This document shows, one piece after another, positions 1 to 13,761 of a DNA stretch of 64,000 bases. A program made the position numbers and the translations under genes. Each line of letters opens with the position of its first letter. The stretch's first letter is position 1. The notes under the pieces are model-generated. The model was not told the origin of the DNA and made no database searches. It saw only the letters and a list, made by a program, of their open reading frames with translations. Source of the DNA: Pelagibius litoralis (GTDB lineage: Bacteria; Pseudomonadota; Alphaproteobacteria; Kiloniellales; Kiloniellaceae); the NCBI RefSeq assembly GCF_011683915.1, contig NZ_JAAQPH010000005.1:186001-250000 (forward strand), given 5' to 3'.

Positions 1-2
1 TT

Positions 3-770
3 CAGGCGCTGATCGGGCGCATCGAGGATCGCCGCATCATCACCTATGGCGTCAGCCCGCAGGCGGATTATCGGGCCGAGAACATCCGCGTCGAAAGCGG
101 CGGCCTGACCTACGACATCGTCGTGACCGAGCGCAGCGGCGACACCACCAGCCGCATCGAGGCCATGCATCTGCCGATGCTGGGCCAGCACAACGCCATG
201 AACGCGCTGGCCGCGGTGGCCGTGGCCCGCGAAATGGGCCTGGAGGAAACCAGCATCCGTCAGGCCCTGTCCGGCTTCGGCGGCGTGAAGCGCCGTTTCA
301 CCCGGACCGGCGAAGCCGGCGGCGTCACAGTGATCGACGACTACGGCCACCACCCGGTGGAGATCACCGCCGTCCTCGGCGCCGCGCGCCAGGCGGCTGA
401 AGGCAAGGTCATCGCCGTGGTTCAGCCGCATCGCTACACACGCCTGCGCGATCTCTTCGAACAGTTCTGCAGCTGCTTCAACGATGCCGATACGGTGATC
501 GTCGCCGACGTCTATGCGGCCGGCGAGCAGCCGATCCCCGGCGCCGACCGCGACGGCCTGGTAGAGGGCTTGCGCGCCCGCGGCCACCGCCAGCCGCTGG
601 CCCTGGAGTCCGCCGAAGCCCTGCCCGCCATGATCCACGAACTGGCAACGCCGGGCGATCTCGTCGTCTGCCTCGGCGCCGGCAATATCACCGCCTGGGC
701 CAATGCCCTGCCGGAGGCGCTGCAGGCCCTGCAGTCCGGCACCGCCCCTTCAGCCGGAGGGGGTCGATGA
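3..770 (+). CDS. murC: UDP-N-acetylmuramate--L-alanine ligase, C-terminal part (5' end outside window)
   Basis: Cytoplasmic ATP-dependent ligase that adds L-Ala to UDP-MurNAc, the first amino acid of the peptidoglycan stem. The open frame enters from the left edge without a start and runs 256 codons to TGA. Visible are the end of the central Mur domain (the [19 protein letters not shown] stretch around position 183) and the C-terminal ligase domain, with the family motif [10 protein letters not shown] and the QPHRYTR segment. It is the first gene of a classical alphaproteobacterial dcw run. Its TGA overlaps the murB ATG (ATGA at 767-770), so the two are probably translationally coupled. The N-terminal ATP-binding domain lies outside the window. 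Assignment is from motif match and gene order and is firm. Confidence 0.97.
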   Translation, partial: QALIGRIEDRRIITYGVSPQADYRAENIRVESGGLTYDIVVTERSGDTTSRIEAMHLPMLGQHNAMNALAAVAVAREMGLEETSIRQALSGFGGVKRRFTRTGEAGGVTVIDDYGHHPVEITAVLGAARQAAEGKVIAVVQPHRYTRLRDLFEQFCSCFNDADTVIVADVYAAGEQPIPGADRDGLVEGLRARGHRQPLALESAEALPAMIHELATPGDLVVCLGAGNITAWANALPEALQALQSGTAPSAGGGR

Positions 771-1711
771 CGGCAATGGCAGCCATGCAGGAAAGCACCC
801 TGATCTCCCGCCTGCCGCCCGTGCGCGGGCGTCTCACCGAGCAGGCGCCGCTGAGCGGCATCACCTGGTTTCGCGTCGGCGGCCCGGCGGAGGTTATGTT
901 CCGCCCGGCCGACCGCGAAGACCTCCTCGCCTTTTTGGCGGCCAAACCCACTGATGTACCGGTGACGGTGCTCGGCGTCGCCTCCAACGTGCTGATCCGC
1001 GATGGCGGCCTGCCCGGCGTGGTGATCCGCCTCGGCCGTGGGTTCACCGATATCGAAGCGGCGGAAGGCGACGTGCTCTGCGGCGCGGCGGCGCTCGACA
1101 TCAACGTGGCCACCAGCGCCAAGCTGTTCGGCATCGCCGGGCTGGAGTTCCTCTCCGGCGTGCCGGGCACCATCGGCGGTGCCCTGCGCATGAATGCCGG
1201 CGCCTACGGCAAGGAAATCAAGGACGTCCTGGTCTGGGCGGAAGCGGCCGATCCAAGCGGCAATGTGCACCGGATGAGCCTGGAAGACATGGGCTTCCAA
1301 TACCGGCGCTCCGCCCTGCCTGGCGACTGGATCTGCCTGGGCGCCCGCCTGCAGGGCGAACCGGGGGACGCGGCGCTGATCGAGGCCCGCATGCATGAGA
1401 TTCAGCGGCAGCGCGCCGACAGCCAGCCGCTGAAGACCCGCACCGGCGGCAGTACTTTCAAGAACCCGGAGGGGCACAAGGCCTGGGAGCTGATCGACGC
1501 TGCCGGCTGCCGCGGCCTGACGGTCGGCGGCGCCATGGTGTCGGAGAAGCATTGCAACTTCCTGATCAACACCGGCAACGCAACCGCCGCCGAACTGGAA
1601 GCTCTGGGCGAGGAAGTCCGCCGCCGGGTAAAGGACAACAGCGGCGTCCAGCTGGACTGGGAAATCCGCCGCCTTGGCGTCGCTCTGGAAACGGGAGGCG
1701 CCGATGAGTAA
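767..1711 (+). CDS. murB: UDP-N-acetylenolpyruvoylglucosamine reductase
   Basis: FAD-dependent reductase that converts UDP-GlcNAc-enolpyruvate to UDP-MurNAc in the cytoplasm, the second committed step of peptidoglycan synthesis. The 314-residue product has the FAD-binding segments ([12 protein letters not shown] near residue 31; [15 protein letters not shown] near 65; [19 protein letters not shown] near 129) and the C-terminal domain motif [12 protein letters not shown], whose serine is the proton donor in the family. The start is the ATG overlapping the murC stop and is preceded by a strong GGAGGGGG ribosome site. Its own stop overlaps the ddl start by 8 bases. The length fits the shorter MurB type common in Alphaproteobacteria. 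Nothing is unusual. Confidence 0.97.
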   Translation: MTAMAAMQESTLISRLPPVRGRLTEQAPLSGITWFRVGGPAEVMFRPADREDLLAFLAAKPTDVPVTVLGVASNVLIRDGGLPGVVIRLGRGFTDIEAAEGDVLCGAAALDINVATSAKLFGIAGLEFLSGVPGTIGGALRMNAGAYGKEIKDVLVWAEAADPSGNVHRMSLEDMGFQYRRSALPGDWICLGARLQGEPGDAALIEARMHEIQRQRADSQPLKTRTGGSTFKNPEGHKAWELIDAAGCRGLTVGGAMVSEKHCNFLINTGNATAAELEALGEEVRRRVKDNSGVQLDWEIRRLGVALETGGADE

Positions 1712-2636
1712 GAGCGTCGCCGTTCTGATGGGCGGGGTTTCCGCGGAGCGTGAAGTTTCGCTGAATTCCGGCGCGGCCTGTGCCACGGCCCTGCGCGAAG
1801 CGAACTACCGTGTCAGCGAAATCGACGTCTCCCGCGACATGGCGGCCCTGGTTGCCGCCCTGGAGCCCGCACCCGACGCGATCTTCAACGCACTGCACGG
1901 CCGCTGGGGCGAGGACGGTTGCGTCCAGGGTCTGCTGGAACTTCTGCAGATCCCCTACACCCACTCCGGCGTTCTGGCCTCGGCGCTGGCCATGGACAAG
2001 GTCATGGCCAAGAGCGTGGTGGCCGCCGCCGGCGTGGCCAGCCCGACCGGCCTGATCGTGAAGGCCAAGGAACTGGACCGCGGCGATCCGATGCCGCGCC
2101 CCTATGTCGTAAAACCGCCGCGCGAGGGCTCCAGCGTCGGGGTCAGGATCGTGCGCGAAGGCGACAACCAGCCGCCTATCGCGGTTATCGGCTGGCAGCC
2201 CGACCAGGACCTGCTGGTCGAGCCCTTCGTGCCCGGCCGCGAACTGACGGTCAGCGTGATGGGCGACCGCGCCCTGGCGGTGACCGAGATCAAGCCGCTG
2301 GGCGATGGTTTTTACGACTACGACGCCAAGTATTCCGACGACAGCCAGGTCGCCGCCGTTCATGTCATTCCAGCCGAGGTGCCGGAGAGCATCTACACCC
2401 AGGCACTGGACGCCTCTCTGGCGGCGCACAAGGCGCTGGGCTGCCGCGGCGTCAGCCGATCCGACTTTCGTTATGACGACACCGTCAAGCAACCGGGCGA
2501 ACTCTACTACCTGGAAACCAATACCCAACCGGGCATGACCTCGAACAGCCTGGTACCCGAACAGGCCCGTCACGCCGGGCTGTCTCTTTCAGAACTCTGT
2601 GCCTGGATGGTGGAGAACGCCGCATGCGATTCCTGA
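1704..2636 (+). CDS. ddl: D-alanine--D-alanine ligase
   Basis: ATP-grasp ligase that makes the D-Ala-D-Ala dipeptide for peptidoglycan precursors. The 310-residue frame has the N-terminal VAVLMGGVSAEREVSLNSG motif, the substrate loop region ALHGRWGEDGCVQGLLE, the ATP-binding YVVKPPREGSSVGV motif and the C-terminal catalytic signature NTQPGMTSNSLVP (family form NTxPGMTxxSLVP). I chose ATG 1704 and not the ATG at 1674 because the conserved N-terminus begins there and GGGAGG sits just upstream; the earlier start would lie deep inside murB. It overlaps ftsQ by 13 bases, so the murB-ddl-ftsQ chain looks translationally coupled. Confidence 0.97.
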   Translation: MSKSVAVLMGGVSAEREVSLNSGAACATALREANYRVSEIDVSRDMAALVAALEPAPDAIFNALHGRWGEDGCVQGLLELLQIPYTHSGVLASALAMDKVMAKSVVAAAGVASPTGLIVKAKELDRGDPMPRPYVVKPPREGSSVGVRIVREGDNQPPIAVIGWQPDQDLLVEPFVPGRELTVSVMGDRALAVTEIKPLGDGFYDYDAKYSDDSQVAAVHVIPAEVPESIYTQALDASLAAHKALGCRGVSRSDFRYDDTVKQPGELYYLETNTQPGMTSNSLVPEQARHAGLSLSELCAWMVENAACDS

Positions 2637-3523
2637 ACCCCTTTAGCCGCTCCACCGGAAAGACCAAGGCGCGGGGCGGCGCCCGGCGCAGCACTGGCAA
2701 GCGTAAGAAGACCACTGCGCGCCGCAGCCGGACCGGGATCAATTGGCGCCTGGTTCGCTGGGCCGTGCCCGCCACCGCCATTGTTGCGCTGGTGGGCGGC
2801 GTCGCCTGGCTGTGGCAGGATGGTTGGTTCGGCCGCCAGGCCGAGGCGCTGCAAACCGCCGCCCTGGAAGGTTCGGCCGACATGGGCCTCAGGATCGAGG
2901 AGGTGCTGGTCGAGGGCCGCCGCCGCACCGATGGGGCCGTTATTCTCAACCGCCTCGGCCTGGCCCGCGGCGGCGCGATCCTCAGCGTCGACCCCAAGGC
3001 CGCGCAGCAGGCGCTTGAAACGCTTCCCTGGGTGCGCCAGGCCAGCGTCGAGCGCCAGTTGCCCGACACCATCTACATCCGCCTGCAGGAGCGCGAACCC
3101 CTGGCGCTCTGGCAGCAACAAGGCGCGATCCGCGTGATCGACCAGCGCGGCGAGATTATCGACGGCATTGAACCGCGCCGCTTCACCCATCTGCCCCTGG
3201 TGGTAGGACCGGACGCCGCCGCCCATGCCGCCACGCTGATCGCCGTGGTGAACAGCGAACCGGAACTGCAGGAGCGGGTGACCGCAGCAGTGCGCGTCGC
3301 CGGGCGCCGCTGGAACATCGAGATCGAAGGCCGCATCGACGTGCGCCTGCCGGAGGACGATGCCGGGGCGGCCTGGTCGCAGCTTGCAAAGATCGAGCGG
3401 CAGCAGGGCCTGCTGTCGCGCGACGTGGTCGTCATCGACCTGCGCCTGCCGGACCGCTTGGTGGTGCGCACCGACCGCGAAAACGAACTTCTGGGTTCCG
3501 ACAAAGACGGTGAAAACACATGA
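2624..3523 (+). CDS. ftsQ: Cell division protein FtsQ
   Basis: Bitopic inner-membrane divisome protein linking early (FtsA/FtsZ) and late (FtsI/FtsW) components. The 299-residue product has a long, very basic cytoplasmic tail (Lys/Arg-rich, residues 8-45), one transmembrane segment (about 46-67, WAVPATAIVALVGGVAWLW) and a periplasmic POTRA domain (about 88-160, with IEEVLVEGRRRTDGAVIL) followed by the FtsQ beta domain containing WVRQASVERQLPDTIYIRLQEREPLALW. The order between ddl and ftsA is the standard dcw order. The 46 bases before ftsA hold no gene. The basic tail is longer than in enteric FtsQ, which is usual in Alphaproteobacteria. Confidence 0.95.
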   Translation: MRFLNPFSRSTGKTKARGGARRSTGKRKKTTARRSRTGINWRLVRWAVPATAIVALVGGVAWLWQDGWFGRQAEALQTAALEGSADMGLRIEEVLVEGRRRTDGAVILNRLGLARGGAILSVDPKAAQQALETLPWVRQASVERQLPDTIYIRLQEREPLALWQQQGAIRVIDQRGEIIDGIEPRRFTHLPLVVGPDAAAHAATLIAVVNSEPELQERVTAAVRVAGRRWNIEIEGRIDVRLPEDDAGAAWSQLAKIERQQGLLSRDVVVIDLRLPDRLVVRTDRENELLGSDKDGENT

Positions 3524-3569
3524 GCAGCCCTGACCCGCTGCTGACCAAGATGGGAGCGCAAAGCGCAGC

Positions 3570-4835
3570 ATGAGAAAAGGCCTGATCAAAGGCGGCCTCG
3601 TCGCAGCATTGGACATCGGCAGCAGCAAGGTCTGCTGCTTCATCGCACGCTCGGAAGGCGGCGAAGCGCCGCGCGTGATCGGTATCGGCCAGCAGATCAG
3701 CCGGGGCATCAAGGGCGGTGCCATCGTCGATATGGATCTCGCCGAGGCCTCGGTGCTGAACGCCGTCCACGCCGCCGAGCAGATGGCCGGCGAGACCATC
3801 GACCGTGTGATCGTCAATCTGTCCGGCGGCTACCCGGCCTCAACCACCGTCGGGGTCGAGGTTTCCCTCAACGGCCATGAGGTCGGCGAAGCGGACCTGC
3901 GCCGCGCGGTGGAGCATGGTCATCAGACCCAGGTGCAGCGCCAGCGCGACGACCAGGGCCGACAGATGATCCATTCCATTCCCACCGCCTATTCCATCGA
4001 CGGCAGCCGCGGCATCCGCGATCCGCGGGGCATGTACGGTGAGCACCTGGGCGTGCATATGCACATCATCACCGCCGCCGCCGGCGCGGTGCGCAACGTC
4101 AGCACCTGCATTCAGCGCTGCCACCTGGACCCGGTGGCCTTTGCGGTTTCGCCTTACGCCGCCGGGCTCGCCTGCCTGGTGGAAGACGAGCGCGAGCTGG
4201 GCGTCACCGTGATCGACATGGGCGGCGGGACCACGACCATCGCCGTGTTCTATGAAAACAACGTCATCTTCACCGACATCATCCCGGTCGGCGGCAACCA
4301 TGTGACCAGCGACATCGCCCGCGGTCTTTCGACGCCGCTAGCGCATTCCGAACGCATGAAAACCCTCTACGGCCATGTGATCGCCGTCCCGACGGACGAG
4401 AACGAGCTGATCGACGTGCCCCAGGTCGGCGAGGAAGACAACGCCGAATCGCAACAGATACCGCGCTCGCTCCTGGTCGGCATCATCCAGCCGCGCCTTG
4501 AAGAAACGCTGGAGCTGGTGCGCTCGCGCCTTGAGCTCAGCGGCTTCGACAAGATCGCCGGACGCCGGGTCGTTTTGACCGGCGGCGCCTGTCAATTGCC
4601 GGGCACCCGCGAGCTGGCGTCGACGGTGCTCGACAAACAGGTGCGCATCGGCCGACCGGTCGCCGTGCAGGGCCTGGCGGAGGCCACGTCAGGCCCCGCC
4701 TTTGCGACCTGCGCGGGCCTTTTGAATTACGCCGTTACCGCCGACGCCGCGGTACCGGCAGAAGCCTCTTTGGAGGCGCAAGAGATGGGCGGCCTGATCG
4801 GCCGCCTGGGACATTGGTTTCGTGAGCATTTTTAA
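3570..4835 (+). CDS. ftsA: Cell division protein FtsA
   Basis: Actin-fold ATPase that tethers FtsZ to the membrane. The 421-residue product begins with the phosphate-1 motif ALDIGSSKVCCFIA and carries the phosphate-2 motif VIDMGGGTTTIAVF near residue 213, the SHS2/1C subdomain between them, and an adenosine-site motif RRVVLTGGACQLPGTREL near 332. The C-terminal peptide GGLIGRLGHWFREHF is a plausible amphipathic membrane-targeting helix with alternating Leu/Ile/Trp/Phe and basic residues. A GGAG ribosome site lies upstream. There is a 126-base gap before ftsZ, which may carry an additional ftsZ promoter. Confidence 0.97.
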   Translation: MRKGLIKGGLVAALDIGSSKVCCFIARSEGGEAPRVIGIGQQISRGIKGGAIVDMDLAEASVLNAVHAAEQMAGETIDRVIVNLSGGYPASTTVGVEVSLNGHEVGEADLRRAVEHGHQTQVQRQRDDQGRQMIHSIPTAYSIDGSRGIRDPRGMYGEHLGVHMHIITAAAGAVRNVSTCIQRCHLDPVAFAVSPYAAGLACLVEDERELGVTVIDMGGGTTTIAVFYENNVIFTDIIPVGGNHVTSDIARGLSTPLAHSERMKTLYGHVIAVPTDENELIDVPQVGEEDNAESQQIPRSLLVGIIQPRLEETLELVRSRLELSGFDKIAGRRVVLTGGACQLPGTRELASTVLDKQVRIGRPVAVQGLAEATSGPAFATCAGLLNYAVTADAAVPAEASLEAQEMGGLIGRLGHWFREHF

Positions 4836-4961
4836 AAGTAGAGAGCAGCAATGCGGACGTTCCGGCCGGATCGGAGCAATGAATACCGGCAAGGCCGGCC
4901 CGGAATTGTCCAGGGGATTTTCCCGGGAATTTTCTAAAGTCTAGAGCGACTGGAGGCAGAC

Positions 4962-6848
4962 ATGACCCTTAATCTGAATGTACCTTCGACCACACCAGAC
5001 CTGTCTCCGCGGATCACGGTGATCGGCGTAGGCGGAGCGGGCGGCAATGCCGTCAACAACATGATCCAGACCAATCTGGAAGGTGTCGAGTTCCTGATTT
5101 GTAATACGGACTCCCAAGCACTCAGCCAGTCGCTCTGCGAAAGGCGCATCCAGTTGGGGCGCAACATCACCCAGGGCCTGGGCGCCGGGTCGCGCCCGGA
5201 CATCGGCCGCGCCGCCGCCGAGGAAGCGCTGGACGATATCCTGACCGACCTGGAAGGCCAGCACATGTGCTTCATCACCGCCGGCATGGGCGGCGGGACC
5301 GGCACAGGCGCCGGACCGGTGATCGCAAGGGCCGCCCGTGAGGCGGGCATCCTGACGGTCGGCGTGGTGACCAAACCCTTCCACTTCGAGGGCGTGCACC
5401 GCATGCGGCTGGCGGAATCGGGCATCAACGAACTGACCCAGTACGTCGATACCCTGATCATCATTCCGAACCAGAACCTGTTCCGCGTCGCCAACGAGAA
5501 AACGACCTTCGCCGATGCCTTCAAGATGGCCGACGACGTGTTGAATTCCGGCGTGCGCGGGGTCACCGACCTGATGGTCAACCCAGGCATGATCAACCTG
5601 GACTTCGCCGACATCCGCGCCGTCATGTCCGAGATGGGCAAGGCGATGATGGGCACCGGCGAGGCCGAGGGCGAGAACCGCGCCATCGGTGCGGCCGAAG
5701 CCGCCATCTCCAACCCGCTGCTCGACGATGTCTCGATGAAGGGCGCCCGCGGCGTGCTGATCAACATCACCGGCGGCATGGACCTGACTCTCTTCGAAGT
5801 CGACGAGGCGGCCAACCGCATCCGCGACGAGGTCGATCCGGAAGCCAACATCATCTTCGGCTCCACCTTCGACCAGTCGATGGAAGGCCGGATGCGGGTT
5901 TCCGTGGTTTCGACCGGCATCGACGTCGATGCACAGACCCGGCCGAAGCCGATCACCCTCAGCCTGGTCGGCGGTCAGAAGCCGCCTGCCCTGCCCACCA
6001 ATCCCAGCGGCGCGGAGCAGCCGGCAGCCGCAACAGCGGCCATGCCGAACCCGGCACCGGCGCAGACCGGTGGCGCTCACGGCGGATTGTTTGCCGGGGC
6101 ACCGGGCGCCCAGATGGGTGGCGGCGCCATGGCGGGCGCTGCAGCGGTGGCCCTGGAACAGCCGGCACCGATGAGCCTGGGGCAGACCGCCCTGGCCCAG
6201 CCTGAGCCGGAACCAATGGCAACACCGGCCCCGGTGGCGGAATCCAGCCCGGCGGTCCATGCCCGGGCCGAGGCGGACAGCTTCATCGCCCCGCCGCCGA
6301 TGATGCCGGAGAGCGATCCGGCGGATCACCAGATCATCCACGCCGAACCGGACCCCTTCGCAGAAGCCGCTATCGCCAATGCGGTTCGCCCCGATGCCAG
6401 GACCGTGGACACCCGCGGTGAGGCAGCGGCGCCCACAAAGCAGGATACCAAGTATCCTTCCATGGGTGAGCCCGCAACGGCCCCGGCCCCGGCATCAAGG
6501 GTAGCCGCCGAGCCGGCACCCAAGCGCAGCGGCCAGAGCCTCTTCGCCAAGGTCACCGGCGGTGCTGCCCGCGCCTTGCAGGCGGCAACCCAGGGTACCG
6601 AGGCAGCCGCCCGGTCAGCCCAGCCGAGCCCTCAGCCGATGCCGCAGCCGCGGCCCATGCCGGCCAGGGGCAGCGGTGTGGCCCAGCCGCAGCGGGAAAC
6701 CCCGGCCCCAGCCCCTGCACAGCCTGCAGCGGCACCGGCGGCCCAACCGAATCTCTCGGGCCTGGACCCGGCCGAGCGCATCGGCCAGAGCCAGGCGGAA
6801 GAAGATCTGCTGGATATCCCGGCCTTTCTGCGTCGCCAGGCCAACTAA
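4962..6848 (+). CDS. ftsZ: Cell division protein FtsZ with extended C-terminal linker
   Basis: Tubulin-like GTPase that forms the Z ring. Residues 1-325 are the conserved GTPase: nucleotide-binding [16 protein letters not shown] near 20, the tubulin signature [13 protein letters not shown] near 110 and the T7 loop region [20 protein letters not shown] near 205. The total of 628 residues is far above the roughly 390 of enteric FtsZ. Residues about 330-610 form a Pro/Ala/Gln-rich, low-complexity intrinsically disordered linker. The last residues, [16 protein letters not shown], are the conserved C-terminal peptide that binds FtsA and other anchors. The start has a clear GGAGG site. A rho-independent terminator follows at 6946, so ftsZ seems to end the dcw transcript. 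Confidence 0.98.
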   Translation: MTLNLNVPSTTPDLSPRITVIGVGGAGGNAVNNMIQTNLEGVEFLICNTDSQALSQSLCERRIQLGRNITQGLGAGSRPDIGRAAAEEALDDILTDLEGQHMCFITAGMGGGTGTGAGPVIARAAREAGILTVGVVTKPFHFEGVHRMRLAESGINELTQYVDTLIIIPNQNLFRVANEKTTFADAFKMADDVLNSGVRGVTDLMVNPGMINLDFADIRAVMSEMGKAMMGTGEAEGENRAIGAAEAAISNPLLDDVSMKGARGVLINITGGMDLTLFEVDEAANRIRDEVDPEANIIFGSTFDQSMEGRMRVSVVSTGIDVDAQTRPKPITLSLVGGQKPPALPTNPSGAEQPAAATAAMPNPAPAQTGGAHGGLFAGAPGAQMGGGAMAGAAAVALEQPAPMSLGQTALAQPEPEPMATPAPVAESSPAVHARAEADSFIAPPPMMPESDPADHQIIHAEPDPFAEAAIANAVRPDARTVDTRGEAAAPTKQDTKYPSMGEPATAPAPASRVAAEPAPKRSGQSLFAKVTGGAARALQAATQGTEAAARSAQPSPQPMPQPRPMPARGSGVAQPQRETPAPAPAQPAAAPAAQPNLSGLDPAERIGQSQAEEDLLDIPAFLRRQAN

Positions 6849-7203
6849 AGTTGCGCGGTTTACTTCAAGAGACCGCTATCATAAGCGGCAGATGGAGATG
6901 TGCAGCGCGGTAACATACTGTAACAAAGAGTGATTTGAGTACTTGAGGGGGACTTCTTATAGTCCCCCTAATTGTTTTTGTGTGGTCGATTCCTTGGGGG
7001 AATCCAATTAAGGGAAAAGGCTGCTGTGGCGCAGAGCAAAGGCTCTGATGGCGCAGAAAACAGCCAAAAATCGTGGCTTTGCCCGAGCAGACTGCTTGCG
7101 GCCCGGATGAAGAATTGCCTGGTTCTCCAGGTCCGGGCGAATAACAAACGGCAGCTGAGCGGGATCATGTGGGTAGATGAACCTGAGGACTGAGATAACC
7201 AAT
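6849..7203 (+). other. ftsZ-lpxC intergenic region (355 bases)
   Basis: No gene is supported here. It holds the ftsZ terminator (6946-6980) and a small hairpin, CAGAGC-AAAG-GCTCTG, at 7032-7047. It is AT-richer than the flanking genes and probably contains the lpxC promoter, but I could not choose a convincing -35/-10 pair. Confidence 0.5.
6946..6980 (+). terminator. Rho-independent terminator after ftsZ
   Basis: Perfect 9-bp stem AGGGGGACT (6946-6954) with AGTCCCCCT (6961-6969), a 6-base loop, then AATTGTTTTTG. It lies about 100 bases after the ftsZ stop. Confidence 0.85.
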
Positions 7204-8157
7204 ATGGCAAGAGATCGCGCATCGGCAGGCAATGTCGTTCGTCAGCAGACGCTGAAAAACTCCATCCACTGCTCGGGCGTGGCGTTGCACTCCGGCGCCA
7301 AGGTCAATATGGCGCTGCACCCCGCCGAAGCGAACAGCGGCATCGTTTTCCGTCGGACCGACGCTGACGGCGGAACGGAGATCCAGGCGCTCTGGAAAAA
7401 TGCGATCGAGACCCCGCTCTGCACCACGCTGGTGGATGTCCGGGGCAACCAGATCGCCACCATCGAGCATCTTATGTCGGCCCTCAGCGGCTGCGGTATC
7501 GACAATGCGGTGATCGAACTGAACGGCCCGGAAGTGCCGATCATGGACGGCAGCGCCGCCCCCTTCGTTTTCCTGATCGAATGCGCCGGCGTGACGGTGC
7601 AGGACAGCCCGCGCCGTGCGATCCGGGTTCTCAACGAAACCGTGGTTTCCGAACCGCATCGCGCCGCATCGCTGTCCCCCGGAGCCAGCTATACGGTGGG
7701 TTTCGAGATCGATTTCGGCGATACCCTGATCGGCCACCAGGAGTGGTTCACCGAGGTAGCGGAAAGCGCCTTCAAGCGCGATGTCGCCCGGGCACGTACC
7801 TTCGGCTTCGTGCAGGACATTGAGAAACTGCGGGCCATGGGCTTGGCCCGCGGCGGCTCCCTGGACAATGCGGTCGTGGTCAACGGCAAGGAGATCATGA
7901 ACGAAGAGGGACTGCGTTACAGGAACGAGTTCGTGCGCCATAAGGTGCTGGATTCGATCGGCGATCTCTACCTCGCCGGCGGCCCCATCATCGGCCACTT
8001 CCAGGGCGACCGGGCGGGCCATGCCCTGACACTGCGCCTGTTGAACACGCTCTTCGCCGACACCGAGGCCTGGGAATGGACCGACCTGACGACCGGCAGC
8101 GCCGCGCCGGTGGCCGCCCAGATCCAGCCGGAGCGCGCCGTCGCCGCCAGGGCCTGA
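7204..8157 (+). CDS. lpxC: UDP-3-O-acyl-N-acetylglucosamine deacetylase
   Basis: Zn-dependent cytoplasmic deacetylase that commits UDP-acyl-GlcNAc to lipid A synthesis. The 317-residue product has the family features in order: the N-terminal VRQQTLKNSIHCSGVALHSG segment, the zinc histidine in TIEHLMSAL, the MDGSAAPFVFLI motif and the second metal site VRHKVLDSIGDLYLAG (His and Asp), followed by IGHFQGDRAGHALTLRLL. ATG 7204 was taken because the alternative ATG at 7177 has no ribosome site; the GAGG at 7185-7188 is rather far from 7204, so the start is slightly uncertain. It is monocistronic between two terminators. Its place after ftsZ is typical of proteobacteria. Confidence 0.97.
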   Translation: MARDRASAGNVVRQQTLKNSIHCSGVALHSGAKVNMALHPAEANSGIVFRRTDADGGTEIQALWKNAIETPLCTTLVDVRGNQIATIEHLMSALSGCGIDNAVIELNGPEVPIMDGSAAPFVFLIECAGVTVQDSPRRAIRVLNETVVSEPHRAASLSPGASYTVGFEIDFGDTLIGHQEWFTEVAESAFKRDVARARTFGFVQDIEKLRAMGLARGGSLDNAVVVNGKEIMNEEGLRYRNEFVRHKVLDSIGDLYLAGGPIIGHFQGDRAGHALTLRLLNTLFADTEAWEWTDLTTGSAAPVAAQIQPERAVAARA

Positions 8158-8197
8158 ACGGCATAAAGCAATTGGAGAGGGGCCTTTAGGGGCCAGC

Positions 8198-8236
8198 GAC
8201 CGGCCCGGCATCGTCGATGCCGGGCCGGTCCATTTT
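8198..8236 (+). terminator. Strong terminator hairpin after lpxC
   Basis: Perfect 15-bp inverted repeat, GACCGGCCCGGCATC at 8198-8212 and its complement at 8216-8230, with a 3-base loop followed by CATTTTCG. The T tract is short, but the stem is very stable. Confidence 0.8.
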
Positions 8237-8394
8237 CGTGCTCTTTAGACCACAGTCGCGAGCATGAGGCCGCTTGAGACGCCCGCCGCTTGGACCTATA
8301 GTCTCGGCTGAGGTTTCACGCCGGTCCGGCAGGTACAGGACCGGTCAGAATCCGGTCGATTCGCTCGGGGTGCGCGCTTGACGCGCAAGGATTT

Positions 8395-9222
8395 ATGATC
8401 GCAGAGAAAAACACAACCAGAGCCACCTACCCGCTGGGCCGTGTCGCTGCCGCAGTCCTGCTGGCATTCGCCATTGCGGCCTGCAGCTCGGACGAGCCGC
8501 CGGCCTATGTGGAGCGCCCGGTGGAAGAGCTCTACAACGGCGCCCTGGACGCCCTCCAGGTCGGCGAATACGAGGAAGCGGCCCGCCTTTTCGACGAGGT
8601 GGAGCGCCAGCATCCCTACTCCGAATGGGCATCGAAGGCGCAGTTGATGGCCGCCTACGCCTTCTACCAGGAGAACCGCTACGACGAGGCGATCAATGCA
8701 CTCGACCGCTTCATCGAGCTGCATCCCGGCAGCCCGGATGTCAGCTACGCCTTCTATCTGAAGGCGATCTCCTACTACGAGCAGATCTCTGACGTCGCCC
8801 GCGACCAGAAAATGACGACCGAAGCGCTGAATGCCCTGGAAGATCTGGCCCGCCGCTTCCCCAACAGCAAATACACCCGCGACGCCGAGCTGAAAATCGA
8901 TCTGGCGCTGGACCACCTGGCCGGCAAGCATATGACGATCGGGCGCTTCTATCAGGACCGCAGCGAGTATCTTGCCGCCATCAACCGTTTTCGCACGGTG
9001 ATCGAGCGCTACCAGACCACGACCCATGTGCCTGAAGCGCTGCACCGGCTGGTCGAATCCTACATGGCGATCGGTATTCTCGACGAGGCCAAGGCAACGG
9101 CGGCGGTCCTGGGGCATAATTTCCCGGGCAGCGACTGGTACATCGACAGCTATGCCTTGCTGACCGGCGAAAACCTGCGCCCCGAGGAAAGCGAGGGATC
9201 CTGGATCTCCAGCATCTTCTGA
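8395..9222 (+). CDS. bamD: Outer membrane protein assembly factor BamD (ComL)
   Basis: Periplasmic lipoprotein of the BAM complex that inserts beta-barrel proteins in the outer membrane. The N-terminus (275 residues total) is a lipoprotein signal with hydrophobic VAAAVLLAFAIAACSS and the lipobox cysteine in IAAC near residue 28. The mature part is a chain of TPR helices: VEELYNGALDALQVGEYEEAARLFDEVE, then QLMAAYAFYQENRYDEAINALDRFIELHPG, and further repeats to about residue 240, including RFPNSKYTRDAELKIDLALDHLAGKHM, which is typical of BamD. AAGGA lies just upstream of the ATG. recN follows after 32 bases and may be cotranscribed. Confidence 0.96.
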   Translation: MIAEKNTTRATYPLGRVAAAVLLAFAIAACSSDEPPAYVERPVEELYNGALDALQVGEYEEAARLFDEVERQHPYSEWASKAQLMAAYAFYQENRYDEAINALDRFIELHPGSPDVSYAFYLKAISYYEQISDVARDQKMTTEALNALEDLARRFPNSKYTRDAELKIDLALDHLAGKHMTIGRFYQDRSEYLAAINRFRTVIERYQTTTHVPEALHRLVESYMAIGILDEAKATAAVLGHNFPGSDWYIDSYALLTGENLRPEESEGSWISSIF

Positions 9223-9254
9223 CGATGGGGCCGGCGAATCTCCGGGATGGGTGA

Positions 9255-13095
<3,841 letters not shown>

Positions 13096-13311
13096 TGGGA
13101 AACTGTGCGCGACCGAGCCTTGTGGAGCGAAAACCGACCGTTGGATCGATGTGTTTCGACGACAGCTTCCGACCCCAGGCAGTCATTTGGATTGGTCAGC
13201 ACGAACGGCCGAAAACTGGACATTACTGACTCTGGGCTGTCACCGACATCATTAGATGACCTCATGACTTTCAAGCGAACTCCCGGCTGACGAATACAGG
13301 ACGACATAGCT

Positions 13312-13761
13312 ATGGCATTACGGACAGCGACATGCAGGTGCGGGCAACTCAGTGCACGCTGTGAGGGCGAACCGGTGCGTGTGTCCGTTTGTCATTGTCT
13401 TGAGTGTCAGAAACGCAGCGGCAGTGCTTTCGCAACTCAAGCCCGTTGGCCAGATGAACAGGTGACTGTTTCTGGAGAATCGGTTGTTTGGGAACGCGTT
13501 GCCGATAGCGGCCACCGCGCGACATATAGATTTTGCCCTGTTTGTGGATCGACACTTGCCTACGTCATTGAGGGATGGCCGGGTGTAACCGCTATTCCCC
13601 TTGGTGCTTTCGCAGATCCCAATTTCCCAAAGCCCGGCTTTTCCGTGTATGAGCACAGGAAGCATTCCTGGATCGAGGTGCTCGGAGACGAAGTCGAACA
13701 CTCATCTGATCCCGGTATCGCGCAAACACAAGGCAGATACCTGGGAACGGAACAAGACTAG
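13312..13761 (+). CDS. GFA/CENP-V family zinc protein
   Basis: A 149-residue member of the glutathione-dependent formaldehyde-activating enzyme (GFA)-like family. The conserved zinc cysteines are visible: CRCGQLSARC near residue 8, CHCLECQKRSGSAF near 27 and RFCPVCGSTLAYV near 75. The chemistry of most family members is unproven; a small-molecule carbonyl or thiol adduct is only a guess. Codon and base use are clearly less GC-rich than in ligA or the dcw genes, which suggests transfer. It is the first gene of the segment bracketed by ligA 3' ends. The 216 bases before it hold no supported gene. Confidence 0.85.
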   Translation: MALRTATCRCGQLSARCEGEPVRVSVCHCLECQKRSGSAFATQARWPDEQVTVSGESVVWERVADSGHRATYRFCPVCGSTLAYVIEGWPGVTAIPLGAFADPNFPKPGFSVYEHRKHSWIEVLGDEVEHSSDPGIAQTQGRYLGTEQD